From NCBI GenBank assembly GCA_946480465.1, contig CAMLJY010000022.1:1-64000 (forward strand): a DNA stretch of 64,000 bases. Reading direction: 5' to 3'. The notes beneath the pieces are model-generated. The model made no database searches and was not told the origin of the DNA. It was given only the letters and a program-made list of their open reading frames with translations. The stretch is from an uncultured Burkholderiales bacterium (GTDB taxonomy: Bacteria > Pseudomonadota > Gammaproteobacteria > Burkholderiales > Burkholderiaceae). This document shows, in pieces, positions 17,450 through 24,598 of this stretch; positions within the stretch are counted from its first letter, which is position 1, and every line of letters starts with the position of its first letter. A program made the translations under genes and the position numbers.

Positions 17450-18049
17450 ATGAAAACATACAGCGACGTGAAGGCAGCGATTGACAAACTGCAGGCCCGC
17501 GCAGAGGAATTGCGCCGTTCGGAGAAGGCGGGGGTGATTTCCCGTATTCGCGAAGCCATTTCCGTCTATGGCATCACCGCCGCCGAGCTGGGCCTGGCCG
17601 CCGGCGGCTCGCGTGGCGCGGCCCGTTCGGGCGCAGGCGCCGCGGCGCCGAAGGCGGACAAGGTGCAGGTCGGCGTGCCCAAGTACCGCGATCCCGCCAC
17701 GGGCAAGACCTGGACCGGCCGCGGCAAGCCGCCGCTGTGGATCGTCGGCGCGAAGGACCGCGATGCCTTCCTCATCAACGGCGCGGGCCGCGCCGGCTCG
17801 GAAGCCGCGGCGCCCAAGCGTGGCCGCGGTGGCAAGCGCAAGGCGGCGGCACCGGTCTCGAACGTCGGTGTCCCGAAGTACCGCGACCCCGCTTCCGGCA
17901 AGACCTGGACCGGCCGCGGCAAGCCGCCGCTGTGGATCGTGGGTGCCAAGGACCGCCAGGCCTTCCTGATCGAGGGTGCCCCCTCCGCCGCACCGGCTGC
18001 CGCTGAAGGGCGCCGGGGCCGCAAGGCCGCGGCGGGCCGCCCGTCCTGA
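17450..18049 (+). CDS. H-NS-family nucleoid protein with two C-terminal DNA-binding domains
   Basis: This 199-residue protein starts after GAAGGAA. The N-terminal 50 residues form a helical oligomerisation domain (IDKLQARAEELRRSEKAGVI). The H-NS DNA-binding motif occurs twice: KYRDPATGKTWTGRGKPPLW at residues 78-97 and a near-identical copy at 142-161 (KYRDPASGKT onward), each continuing WIVGAKDR(D/Q)AFLI. They are joined by a Lys/Arg/Ala-rich linker (RGRGGKRKAAAP), and a second basic tail follows. Typical family members have one such domain and about 100-135 residues. It should silence AT-rich DNA; the duplication suggests higher avidity or bridging by single subunits. A terminator follows at 18153. 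Confidence 0.93.
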   Translation: MKTYSDVKAAIDKLQARAEELRRSEKAGVISRIREAISVYGITAAELGLAAGGSRGAARSGAGAAAPKADKVQVGVPKYRDPATGKTWTGRGKPPLWIVGAKDRDAFLINGAGRAGSEAAAPKRGRGGKRKAAAPVSNVGVPKYRDPASGKTWTGRGKPPLWIVGAKDRQAFLIEGAPSAAPAAAEGRRGRKAAAGRPS

Positions 18050-18152
18050 TCGGCCGCGGGTCGCCGCGGCAGCGCACGGTTGATCGTCCCGCCGATCCGC
18101 CGTCCGGCTCCGCCGCCTTGCCGGCCCGCCATTCACTGCCTTGAACGTCGAA

Positions 18153-18180
18153 CGCCCCGCTCGCGCGGGGCGCTTTTCTT
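18153..18180 (+). terminator. Rho-independent terminator after the H-NS-like gene
   Basis: An 8-bp perfect GC stem CGCCCCGC / GCGGGGCG with a TCGC loop is followed by CTTTTCTT. It lies 104 bp after the stop codon. There is no A-tract on the left, so it acts for the plus strand only. Confidence 0.88.
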
Positions 18181-18191
18181 TCCGCAGCGCG

Positions 18192-19124
18192 TCAGCGCAG
18201 CGGAGGGTCCGGCACGTAGCCGGGCGTGTTCGACGGGAAGGCGCGCGGCCGCCAGGCCGTGACCGGCTCGGGCGCCGGGATGATGCCGGCGGCGATCAGG
18301 CGTTCGCGGCTGTCGTAGGCCAGCTCGGTCAGTTGCTCGGGCGTGGGGGTGGCGCGTTCGAAACGCGTGCGGCGCGAGACGGACCACTCGCGCTGGCCAT
18401 GGCCGGTGCCCAGCCGCGTGCCGGCAGCCGCTTCGTCGGCCTGCGGGCTGCGCCGTTGCGCCATGGACTCGCCCGCCGCGTCGCCTGGCGTGGCGGGGGC
18501 CGCCGCGGGCGCCGGTGCCGTGGCCGAACGTGATTCCTCGCGGGCACCCTGGCGCGACAGCGGCGGCGCGGCCACCGGCGGTGCCACCACCGGGGGCGGC
18601 GGCGGCAGGCTTTCGCGGAACACCGCCATGCCGATCACGCCGACGTGGCCGGGCCGTCCGGTCAGCGCCGCGTACGAATCCCGCAGCGGCGCGAATTCGA
18701 AGGCGGCCACCTGCGTGCCGCTCTTGCGCCAGCCGGTGATGTCGTAGCTGCGGCCGGGGTCGAGCACGTAGCCGGTCTGGTTCCAGTCGGCCGTCTCGCC
18801 GGAGACGACGTTGATGCCGTCGACCGACAGCACCACCAGCAGCCGCCTGCCGCTCAGGTTGCGCACCCGCAGCGCATAGCGCGCACCGGGGTGGCCGGCC
18901 ACGTAGTGGCGGCCGCCGTGGGGATGGCGCGGCAGCACCAGGCCGCTGTCGCGGTCGACGATCTCCAGCGTCGCGAGTGGCGGGTGCGAGGCCCGCGCGT
19001 CGCTGGCGCATCCGGCGGCGAGCAGGCCGCCGCCGAGCCCGCAGCCCAGGGCGGCGAGCAGCCGGCGGCGCAGCAGGCCGAACGGATGGCGGTGGAGCGG
19101 AAGCTGGGTGGGGTCGGGGCTCAT
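18192..19124 (-). CDS. Lipoprotein of unknown function
   Basis: This 310-residue protein has an N-terminus with two Arg-rich clusters and a hydrophobic core ending in LLAAGC (Cys40), a good lipobox; the Arg pattern RRRLLAALGCGLGGG could also suit Tat export. A beta-rich domain (about residues 50-170) contains YALRVRNLSGRRLLVVLSVDG and YVLDPGRSYDITGWRKS, which reads like a conserved immunoglobulin-like fold. A Pro/Ala-rich linker (PPPPPVVAPP) leads to a C-terminal part with RFERATPTPEQLTELAYDSRERLIAAGI. It is probably anchored in the envelope. I recognise the pattern as a conserved proteobacterial hypothetical protein, without a known function. Confidence 0.75.
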   Translation of the reverse strand: MSPDPTQLPLHRHPFGLLRRRLLAALGCGLGGGLLAAGCASDARASHPPLATLEIVDRDSGLVLPRHPHGGRHYVAGHPGARYALRVRNLSGRRLLVVLSVDGINVVSGETADWNQTGYVLDPGRSYDITGWRKSGTQVAAFEFAPLRDSYAALTGRPGHVGVIGMAVFRESLPPPPPVVAPPVAAPPLSRQGAREESRSATAPAPAAAPATPGDAAGESMAQRRSPQADEAAAGTRLGTGHGQREWSVSRRTRFERATPTPEQLTELAYDSRERLIAAGIIPAPEPVTAWRPRAFPSNTPGYVPDPPLR

Positions 19125-19236
19125 TCGGTTTCTCCATCAACGAAGTGGTCGATGGCCCTTGCACGTGCCAGCCCGCCCGGCGGGGTTGACGGGGCGTGGG
19201 TTGGCGCGCCGGCCGGTGGCCGGCGGCCACCGGCGC

Positions 19237-19713
19237 TCAGCCGCCGCCCGCGCGCAGCGGCGGCAGCCGGCGCGCGACCGGGGTCGACTTGACCAGCGCG
19301 CTGTTGGTCTCCGCGATGTCGGCGAAACCTTCCAGCACCTGGTCCAGGTGCTGGATCGATCGCAGCACGATGCGGGCGACGAAGCAGTCTTCGCCGGTGA
19401 CCTTGTCGCATTCGATGCACTCGACGGTCTGCTGCAGCAGCGCCTCCACGTCGCGCAGGCGGCCCGGCACCGGCCGCAGGCGCACCAGCGCCGTCAGCGG
19501 GTAGCCGACGGCGGCCAGGTCGATGGCGGCGGCGTAGCCGGTCAGCACGCCGTCGGCCTCCAGCCGGCGCACCCGGTCGGTGGTGCTCGGGCTGGACAGG
19601 CCCAGGCGGCGGGCCAGTTCGGTGATCGGCAGCCGGCCTTCGGAGGCCAGCAGGCCGAGGATGCGGGCGTCGATGGCGTCGATCGCGGTGCCGGACGTGG
19701 TGTTGTAGGCCAT
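19237..19713 (-). CDS. Lrp/AsnC-family transcriptional regulator
   Basis: This 158-residue protein has an N-terminal AsnC-type helix-turn-helix (IDARILGLLASEGRLPITELARRLGLS, in short motifs, residues about 13-40; STTDRVRRLEADGVLTGY) and a C-terminal RAM effector domain (ALVRLRPVPGRL, VTGEDCFVARIVLRS). It is the usual length. It is divergent from an EamA exporter gene at 19808, with a perfect GTGTTGGCCAACAC palindrome next to the exporter start. Lrp-type regulators that face an exporter gene usually sense the exported amino acid; that is an inference. Confidence 0.92.
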   Translation of the reverse strand: MAYNTTSGTAIDAIDARILGLLASEGRLPITELARRLGLSSPSTTDRVRRLEADGVLTGYAAAIDLAAVGYPLTALVRLRPVPGRLRDVEALLQQTVECIECDKVTGEDCFVARIVLRSIQHLDQVLEGFADIAETNSALVKSTPVARRLPPLRAGGG

Positions 19714-19783
19714 GAGGTTGATTTGGTGAGAAGTTGAAGGCCTGGATGGCGAAGGAAGCGAGAGAGTCCTAAGTGGATTCTGC

Positions 19784-19797
19784 GTGTTGGCCAACAC
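19784..19797. promoter_or_regulatory. 14-bp perfect palindrome, likely Lrp operator
   Basis: GTGTTGGCCAACAC sits in the lrp/EamA divergent region, 11 bp before the chosen EamA start codon. Its place and symmetry fit a repressor or coactivator site for the adjacent Lrp-type protein. Confidence 0.5.
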
Positions 19798-19807
19798 AAT
19801 GCAGGGC

Positions 19808-20731
19808 ATGACACTCAGCCTCCAGCAGCGCGGCGTGCTGCAGATGACCGCCGCCATGGTGATCTCCGGCACCGTCGGCGCCTTCGTCTTCGAGTCGGGC
19901 CAGAGCGCGACCAACGTCGTCTTCTTCCGCTGCCTGTTCGGCGCGCTGGCGCTGGGCGCGTACTGCGCCGCGCAGGGCCTGCTGCAGCGGCGGCACCTGA
20001 CGCGGCGGGTGCTGCTGCTGGCGGCCACGGGAGGCGCGGCCATCGTTTTCAACTGGGTGTTGCTCTTCGCGTCCTTCCACCATGCGTCGATCTCGATCGC
20101 CACCGCCGTCTACAACACGCAGCCATTCATGCTGATCGGCCTGGGCGTGCTGTTCCTCGGGGAGCGGGTGGGCGCCGCGCGGCTGGCGTGGATCGCAGTC
20201 GCCTTCGCGGGATTGCTGCTGGTGGTCGGGGTGTTCGGGGGACCGCTGGGCGGACACGGTGGCGGCGGGCCAGCGGGCAACGGCGACGCTTGGCGGGGGT
20301 TCGGCCTCGCCATGGGCGCGGCCATGCTCTATGCGGTGGCGGCGCTGGTGATCAAGCGGCTGCACGGCACGCCGCCCCAGCTGGTGGCCTTCCTGCAGGT
20401 GGGGCTGGGCGTGCTGCTGCTGGCGCCGCTGGCGGACTTCCAGGCCGTGCCGCGGACGCCGGCGCCCTGGTTGTGGCTGCTGGGCATGGGACTGCTGCAC
20501 ACGGCGCTGATGTACATCCTGTTGTACGCGGCCATCCAGAACCTGCCGACGCCACGGGTCGCGGTGCTGTCCTTCATCTATCCGGCGGTGGCGCTGGCGG
20601 TGGACCACGCGTTCTACGGCCAGCAGCTGGGGGCCTGGCAGTGGCTGGGCATCGGCCTGATCGCGCTGGGCAACCTGGGCGTCAACCTGGGCTGGAATCC
20701 GCTGCGGCGCGGCGAGGCGGCGCGTGCCTAG
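19808..20731 (+). CDS. EamA/DMT-superfamily exporter
   Basis: This inner-membrane transporter has 307 residues and ten hydrophobic segments in two EamA repeats. Repeat one includes TNVVFFRCLFGALALG and FNWVLLFASFHHASISIATAVYNTQPFMLIG; repeat two includes TALMYILLYAAIQNLPTPRVAVLSFIYPAVAL and GIGLIALGNLGVN. A glycine-rich loop (GGPLGGHGGGGPAGNG) joins them. I chose the ATG at 19808, with AGGG just upstream; ATG 19799 and GTG 19784 are possible but lie on or against the palindrome. Its substrate is probably an amino acid or other small metabolite, suggested by the divergent Lrp regulator. Confidence 0.88.
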   Translation: MTLSLQQRGVLQMTAAMVISGTVGAFVFESGQSATNVVFFRCLFGALALGAYCAAQGLLQRRHLTRRVLLLAATGGAAIVFNWVLLFASFHHASISIATAVYNTQPFMLIGLGVLFLGERVGAARLAWIAVAFAGLLLVVGVFGGPLGGHGGGGPAGNGDAWRGFGLAMGAAMLYAVAALVIKRLHGTPPQLVAFLQVGLGVLLLAPLADFQAVPRTPAPWLWLLGMGLLHTALMYILLYAAIQNLPTPRVAVLSFIYPAVALAVDHAFYGQQLGAWQWLGIGLIALGNLGVNLGWNPLRRGEAARA

Positions 20732-20801
20732 CTCGCGAAAAGCGCGGCCATCGTTCCGGAGCGGAGCGGGGCGGGGCGGAGTGGAGCGGGCCGGGGCGGC
20801 G

Positions 20802-20850
20802 CGGCACGGCACGGCACGGCACGGCACGGCACGGCACGGCACGGCACGGC
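20802..20850. repeat. 5-bp tandem repeat (CGGCA), about 10 copies
   Basis: Pure CGGCA units follow a degenerate GGAGCGGGGCGG tract in the gap after the EamA gene. The 244-bp gap (20732-20975) has no credible gene. Confidence 0.92.
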
Positions 20851-20933
20851 GGATGGCGTCTTGTCCGACGTGGCGCGGCAGGGCTCTCCGACGCCGTGCC
20901 GCCGCGGCGGGCATTAGCCTGGGGCATCCCACT

Positions 20934-20963
20934 CCCGCCCTTTCCCGCCCTTTCCCGCCCTTT
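20934..20963. repeat. 10-bp tandem repeat, three copies
   Basis: Three exact copies of CCCGCCCTTT lie immediately upstream of the start at 20976, in the place where promoter or leader sequence would be expected. Confidence 0.9.
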
Positions 20964-20975
20964 CCCGGACGCACC

Positions 20976-21926
20976 ATGAACAGCCCCCGCCAGGCGACCC
21001 CGGCCCGCCTCGCCTCCACGCTTCGCTCTTCGATGCCCCGCGCGCCGGCACCGCGGCTGTTGCGCCCGGTGCTGGCGGCGCTGCTGGCCGGCGCCACGGC
21101 CGCCACCACGCTGCCGGCGCGGGCCGACGCTGGCGCGGCACTGCGCCAGCGCCACGAGGAACTGCGCCCGGCGCTGTCCGGCAGCCCCTTCGGCCGGCCG
21201 CTGGTGTTGTCGTCCGTCGACTCCGCCAGCCGGCCGCAGGGCGAGGTGCACGCGGTCATCCGGCATCCGTTCGGCCGCGTGGCCGAGGCGATGCAGCGCC
21301 CTGAAGCCTGGTGCGAAGTGATGATGCTGCAGACCAACATCAAGCGCTGCGGCAGCACCCGGGATGGGCTGCGCGTGGCGATCGCGCGGCGCCACGACCA
21401 GCCGGCGGAGTCCGCGTACCAGGTCGATTTCGCGCTGCGCGTGCGCGATGCCGGCAGCACGCACCTGCTGGTCGAGATCGCCGCCGACGCCGGGCCGCTC
21501 GGCACCAGCGATTACAGGTTGTCGTTCGAAGCCGTCCCACTGGACGCGGGGCAGAGCTTCGTGCGCATGTCCTACGGCTACTCCGCCGGCGTGGCGGCAC
21601 GGCTGGCGTCGCAGGCCTACCTGTCGACGTCGGGGCGTGACAAGGTGGGCTTCAGCATCGTCGGGCGCGACGACGGCGGGCGGCCGGTGCTGGTCGGCGG
21701 CAGCCGTGGCGTCGCCGAGCGCAACACGATGCGTTACTACCTGGCGCTGGAAGCGGTGCTGGCCTCGCTGGCGCTGCCGCCGGGACAGCGCGCCGAGCGC
21801 CGCCTGCGGGACTGGCATGCCGCGGTGGAGCGCCATCCGAGGCAACTGCACGAGATGTCGCGCGAGGACTACCTGGCGATGAAGCGGCGCGAACTGCAGG
21901 CCAGCGGCGGCGAACGGCAGGGTTGA
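20976..21926 (+). CDS. Exported SRPBCC/START-like protein of unknown function
   Basis: This 316-residue protein has a basic N-terminus and a hydrophobic leader (LLRPVLAALLAGATAATTLPARADA, cleavage about residue 50), so it is probably periplasmic. The mature part contains EVHAVIRHPFGRVAEAMQRPEAWCEVMMLQTNIKRC, which resembles the opening of START/SRPBCC lipid-binding folds. YRLSFEAVPLDAGQSFVRMSYGYS and a C-terminal helical segment (MRYYLALEAVLASLALPPGQRAERRLRDWHAAVE) follow. The start has no good ribosome site (10-bp CT-rich repeats lie directly upstream). A role in lipid or hydrophobic-ligand binding is inferred only from the fold guess. Confidence 0.7.
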   Translation: MNSPRQATPARLASTLRSSMPRAPAPRLLRPVLAALLAGATAATTLPARADAGAALRQRHEELRPALSGSPFGRPLVLSSVDSASRPQGEVHAVIRHPFGRVAEAMQRPEAWCEVMMLQTNIKRCGSTRDGLRVAIARRHDQPAESAYQVDFALRVRDAGSTHLLVEIAADAGPLGTSDYRLSFEAVPLDAGQSFVRMSYGYSAGVAARLASQAYLSTSGRDKVGFSIVGRDDGGRPVLVGGSRGVAERNTMRYYLALEAVLASLALPPGQRAERRLRDWHAAVERHPRQLHEMSREDYLAMKRRELQASGGERQG

Positions 21927-21970
21927 CCGGCAGGGCTGAACGGCAGGGGCTGAACGGCAGGGGCGAGCGG
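21911..21970. repeat. Degenerate 13-14-bp repeat, four units
   Basis: Units of the form GAACGGCAGGGGCT begin in the last codons of the preceding gene and continue past its stop at 21926. The rest of the 175-bp gap to 22102 shows nothing else. Confidence 0.6.
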
Positions 21971-22101
21971 CCGAGCGCGGCCCGTCGGAACGGCCGGCGT
22001 CCGCGGCGCCGCACCCCCGTCCGGCGCGCAGGCCCCCCCACGCGATGCAAACCCCCGGCGGGCCGCGTCCTTTCGGCGCTGGGCCGGCAGCCGCCCGCGC
22101 C

Positions 22102-22374
22102 TCAGCCCGGCAGCTCCAGCACGAACACCATGCCCAGCACGCCAATCGACAGCGTCCGGTCCTTGACCGTGGTGTACGAGGCCACGCCCAGCGAGTGGTA
22201 GGTCGAGGCGAAGGCCGCCAGCGCGCCGACGCCCAGGGCGCCGGCCAGGGGGCTGCGTTCGGCCACCGCGGCGCGGATTTTTTCGCGGTGCCGCTCCGGC
22301 GAGGGGTTCAGCACCATGGCCGCCGCGACCAGCGCAGCACCGGAGGCGACCGAGATCAACTTTCCTTTTGGCAT
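22102..22374 (-). CDS. Small membrane protein, 90 residues
   Basis: This short protein has two hydrophobic segments (ISVASGAALVAAAMVL near the start; LAGALGVGALAAFAS and a C-terminal IGVLGMVFVLELPG). A basic loop HREKIRAAVAERS lies between them. It is probably an inner-membrane protein. The minus-strand ATG is preceded by GGGAGCCTCACC, giving GGGAG at eight bases. No family is recognised. It is divergent from the large regulator at 22461. Confidence 0.6.
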   Translation of the reverse strand: MPKGKLISVASGAALVAAAMVLNPSPERHREKIRAAVAERSPLAGALGVGALAAFASTYHSLGVASYTTVKDRTLSIGVLGMVFVLELPG

Positions 22375-22460
22375 GGTGAGGCTCCCGTCCCAGGCATGGA
22401 TCGTAGTGATTTAATGGCCGGACAAGGCTTTTCCCCGTTCAACGCCCCTGAGGGAGGGTC

Positions 22461-24557
22461 GTGCAACAGACGTGGCGTTTCGGCAAGTTCGAGGTCCGGC
22501 CGGACGAACGCTCGCTTCGCGTGCAAGGCGAGCCCGTCGGGCTGGGGGCCCGGGCTTTCGACGTGCTGCTGGCGCTGATCCAGCGGCGCGACCGCGTCGT
22601 CACGAAGAACGAATTGCTCGACCTGGTCTGGCCCGGCGTGGTGGTCGAGGAGAACAACCTCACCGTCCAGATCCATTCGCTGCGCAAGGTGTTGGGCACC
22701 GGGGCGATCGCCACCATCGCCGGCCGTGGCTACCGTTTCGTGCTGCAGCCGGCCGAGGCGCTGCTGCCGCCGCGGGACGACCTGCCGGAAGCCGGCGACC
22801 GCATCGAGCGGCGCCTGGCCACCATCGCCTTCGCGCAGCTCGTCGGCTGGGTCGACGAGCTGGTGCGCGACCCCACCGCCGCCGTGGGCGCGTGGAAATC
22901 CGCCCGCAGCACCTTGATCGAGAACACCGTGCCCAACTTCGGCGGCCGCGTGCTCGACCTGTCGCCGCAAGGCGTGGCGCTGGAGTTCCGCAGCGCGGTC
23001 GAGGCGGTGCTGTGGGCGCTGGAGCTGCAGGACCGGCTGGCCGAGCGGCGCGCCGCCGGCTCAACGCTGCGGCTGCGCGTGGGGCTGTGCGTCGAGGACG
23101 TGGTCGTCGACGAGGGCAAGCTGATCGGCGAAGGCGTGCAATGGGCCGCGCGCATCGCCGAGGTCGGTGCGGCCGACCAGGTGCTGACCGACGACAGCGT
23201 CACCCGCTTCGTGCAGCGGCGCGCGCCGGTGCGCTTCAGCGCACTGTCCGTGCCCGACGGCGCGGTGCGCGAGGCGCTGGCGCACGGCTTGCGCGATCGG
23301 CCGCTTGCGGTGTATCGCGTCGAACGCGCGAGCGAGCCGGCCTCGGCCGGGGCGATCGCGATCGACCTGGCCTGGGGCGCGCGGCCCAGCGTGGCGGTGC
23401 TGCCGTTCTCGACCGAAGGCGACCCGTACTTCGGCGACGGCATGACCGAGGAGATCGTGACCTCGCTGTCGCTGAACCGCGGCCTGCTGGTGATCTCGCG
23501 CAATTCAACGCTGCGCTACCGCGGCAGCGCACGGCCGCTGGGCGAGGTCGCGGCCGAGCTGGGCGTGCGTTACCTCATCGTCGGTGCGGTGCGGCGCAAC
23601 AAGCACCAGCTGCGCATCAGCGCCGAGCTGGTGGACGCGACCACCAACCGCATCATCTGGGCCGAGCGCTTCGACGGCGAGGACAAGGACCTGTTCGGCT
23701 TCCAGGCGCAGATCGCCTCGGCCATCGCCGCGGCGATCGACCCGCACGTGCAGCAGGCCGAGATCGCGCGCGCGAGCGCCGCACCGACGGAGAACCTGTC
23801 GGCCTACGACCACGTGCTGCGCGGCATGGCGCTGACCAACATCTTCCGGGACGAGGAATTCCAGCGCGCCGGCGAGCATTTCCGCCGCGCGATCGAACTC
23901 GACCCGCGTTACGCCCAGGCCCATGCGCACCTGGCCTGGTGGCACAACCTCAGGGTGGGGGAAGGCCGAAGCCCGGAATCGGATGAAGATGGCCGTCTGG
24001 CCGAAGAGCATGCGCAGCTGGCGGTGTCGCTGGACCCGCGCGACGCGCTGGTGCTGTCGGTCCAGGGGCACATCCAGTCCTTCATCCGGCGGCGGTTCTC
24101 GGTGGCGATGGAATTGTTCGATCAGGCCTTGACGGTCAATCCCAACTGCGCGGTGGCATGGGCGCGCAGCGGCACCACGCTGGCCTACATGGGCCGCGGC
24201 GACGAAGCGCTGCAGCGCGTGAACAACGCGCTGCGCCTGAGCCCCTTCGATCCGCTGGACTATGCCTTCTACACGACGAACGGCACGGCCGCGCTGGTGG
24301 CCGGCCGGCTCGACGAGGCCGTGGCGTGGCTGGCCAAGGCGCGCCGCCGCAACGACGGCTACCGCGCGGCGCTGCGCCTGCACATCGCCGCGCTGGCGAT
24401 GGCCGGCGAGCTGGACGAGGCGCGCGCGCTCGCCGCCGAGTTCCGGCAGCTGGAACCGGGTTTCCGCGTGGCGACCTTCGGCAGCTTCTACCCGCTGTGC
24501 GAGCCGCACCTGGGCCGGCTGCTCGACGCGCTGCGTCTGGCCGGCCTGCCCGGCTGA
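22461..24557 (+). CDS. Winged-helix regulator with degenerate nucleotide-cyclase, TolB-like and TPR domains
   Basis: This 698-residue protein starts with GTG after GAGGGAGGG. Residues 1-95 are an OmpR/CadC-type winged helix (FDVLLALIQRRDRVVTKNELL, NNLTVQIHSLRKVLG, GRGYRFV). Residues about 115-290 align with class III adenylate/guanylate cyclases, but the two metal-binding Asp positions are Gln126 (FAQLVGW) and Gln170 (SPQG), so it should not be catalytic. Residues about 310-435 are a TolB-like domain (PSVAVLPFSTEG, MTEEIVTSLS, LIVGAVRR). Residues about 450-690 are TPR-like (RRAIELDPRYAQAHAHLAW, VNPNCAVAWARSG). There is no membrane helix. It is probably a ligand- or partner-sensing regulator of the gene 41 bp downstream. 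Confidence 0.85.
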   Translation: MQQTWRFGKFEVRPDERSLRVQGEPVGLGARAFDVLLALIQRRDRVVTKNELLDLVWPGVVVEENNLTVQIHSLRKVLGTGAIATIAGRGYRFVLQPAEALLPPRDDLPEAGDRIERRLATIAFAQLVGWVDELVRDPTAAVGAWKSARSTLIENTVPNFGGRVLDLSPQGVALEFRSAVEAVLWALELQDRLAERRAAGSTLRLRVGLCVEDVVVDEGKLIGEGVQWAARIAEVGAADQVLTDDSVTRFVQRRAPVRFSALSVPDGAVREALAHGLRDRPLAVYRVERASEPASAGAIAIDLAWGARPSVAVLPFSTEGDPYFGDGMTEEIVTSLSLNRGLLVISRNSTLRYRGSARPLGEVAAELGVRYLIVGAVRRNKHQLRISAELVDATTNRIIWAERFDGEDKDLFGFQAQIASAIAAAIDPHVQQAEIARASAAPTENLSAYDHVLRGMALTNIFRDEEFQRAGEHFRRAIELDPRYAQAHAHLAWWHNLRVGEGRSPESDEDGRLAEEHAQLAVSLDPRDALVLSVQGHIQSFIRRRFSVAMELFDQALTVNPNCAVAWARSGTTLAYMGRGDEALQRVNNALRLSPFDPLDYAFYTTNGTAALVAGRLDEAVAWLAKARRRNDGYRAALRLHIAALAMAGELDEARALAAEFRQLEPGFRVATFGSFYPLCEPHLGRLLDALRLAGLPG

Positions 24558-24598
24558 GCATCCCATCAACTCGATCGCGACAGGAGCGGAGGCGACAC

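Noticed and set aside
24158..24598. N-terminal extension of the PAP2-type protein
   Set aside because: It overlaps the TPR regulator gene out of frame and is Arg-rich; the ATG at 24599 has a good ribosome site.
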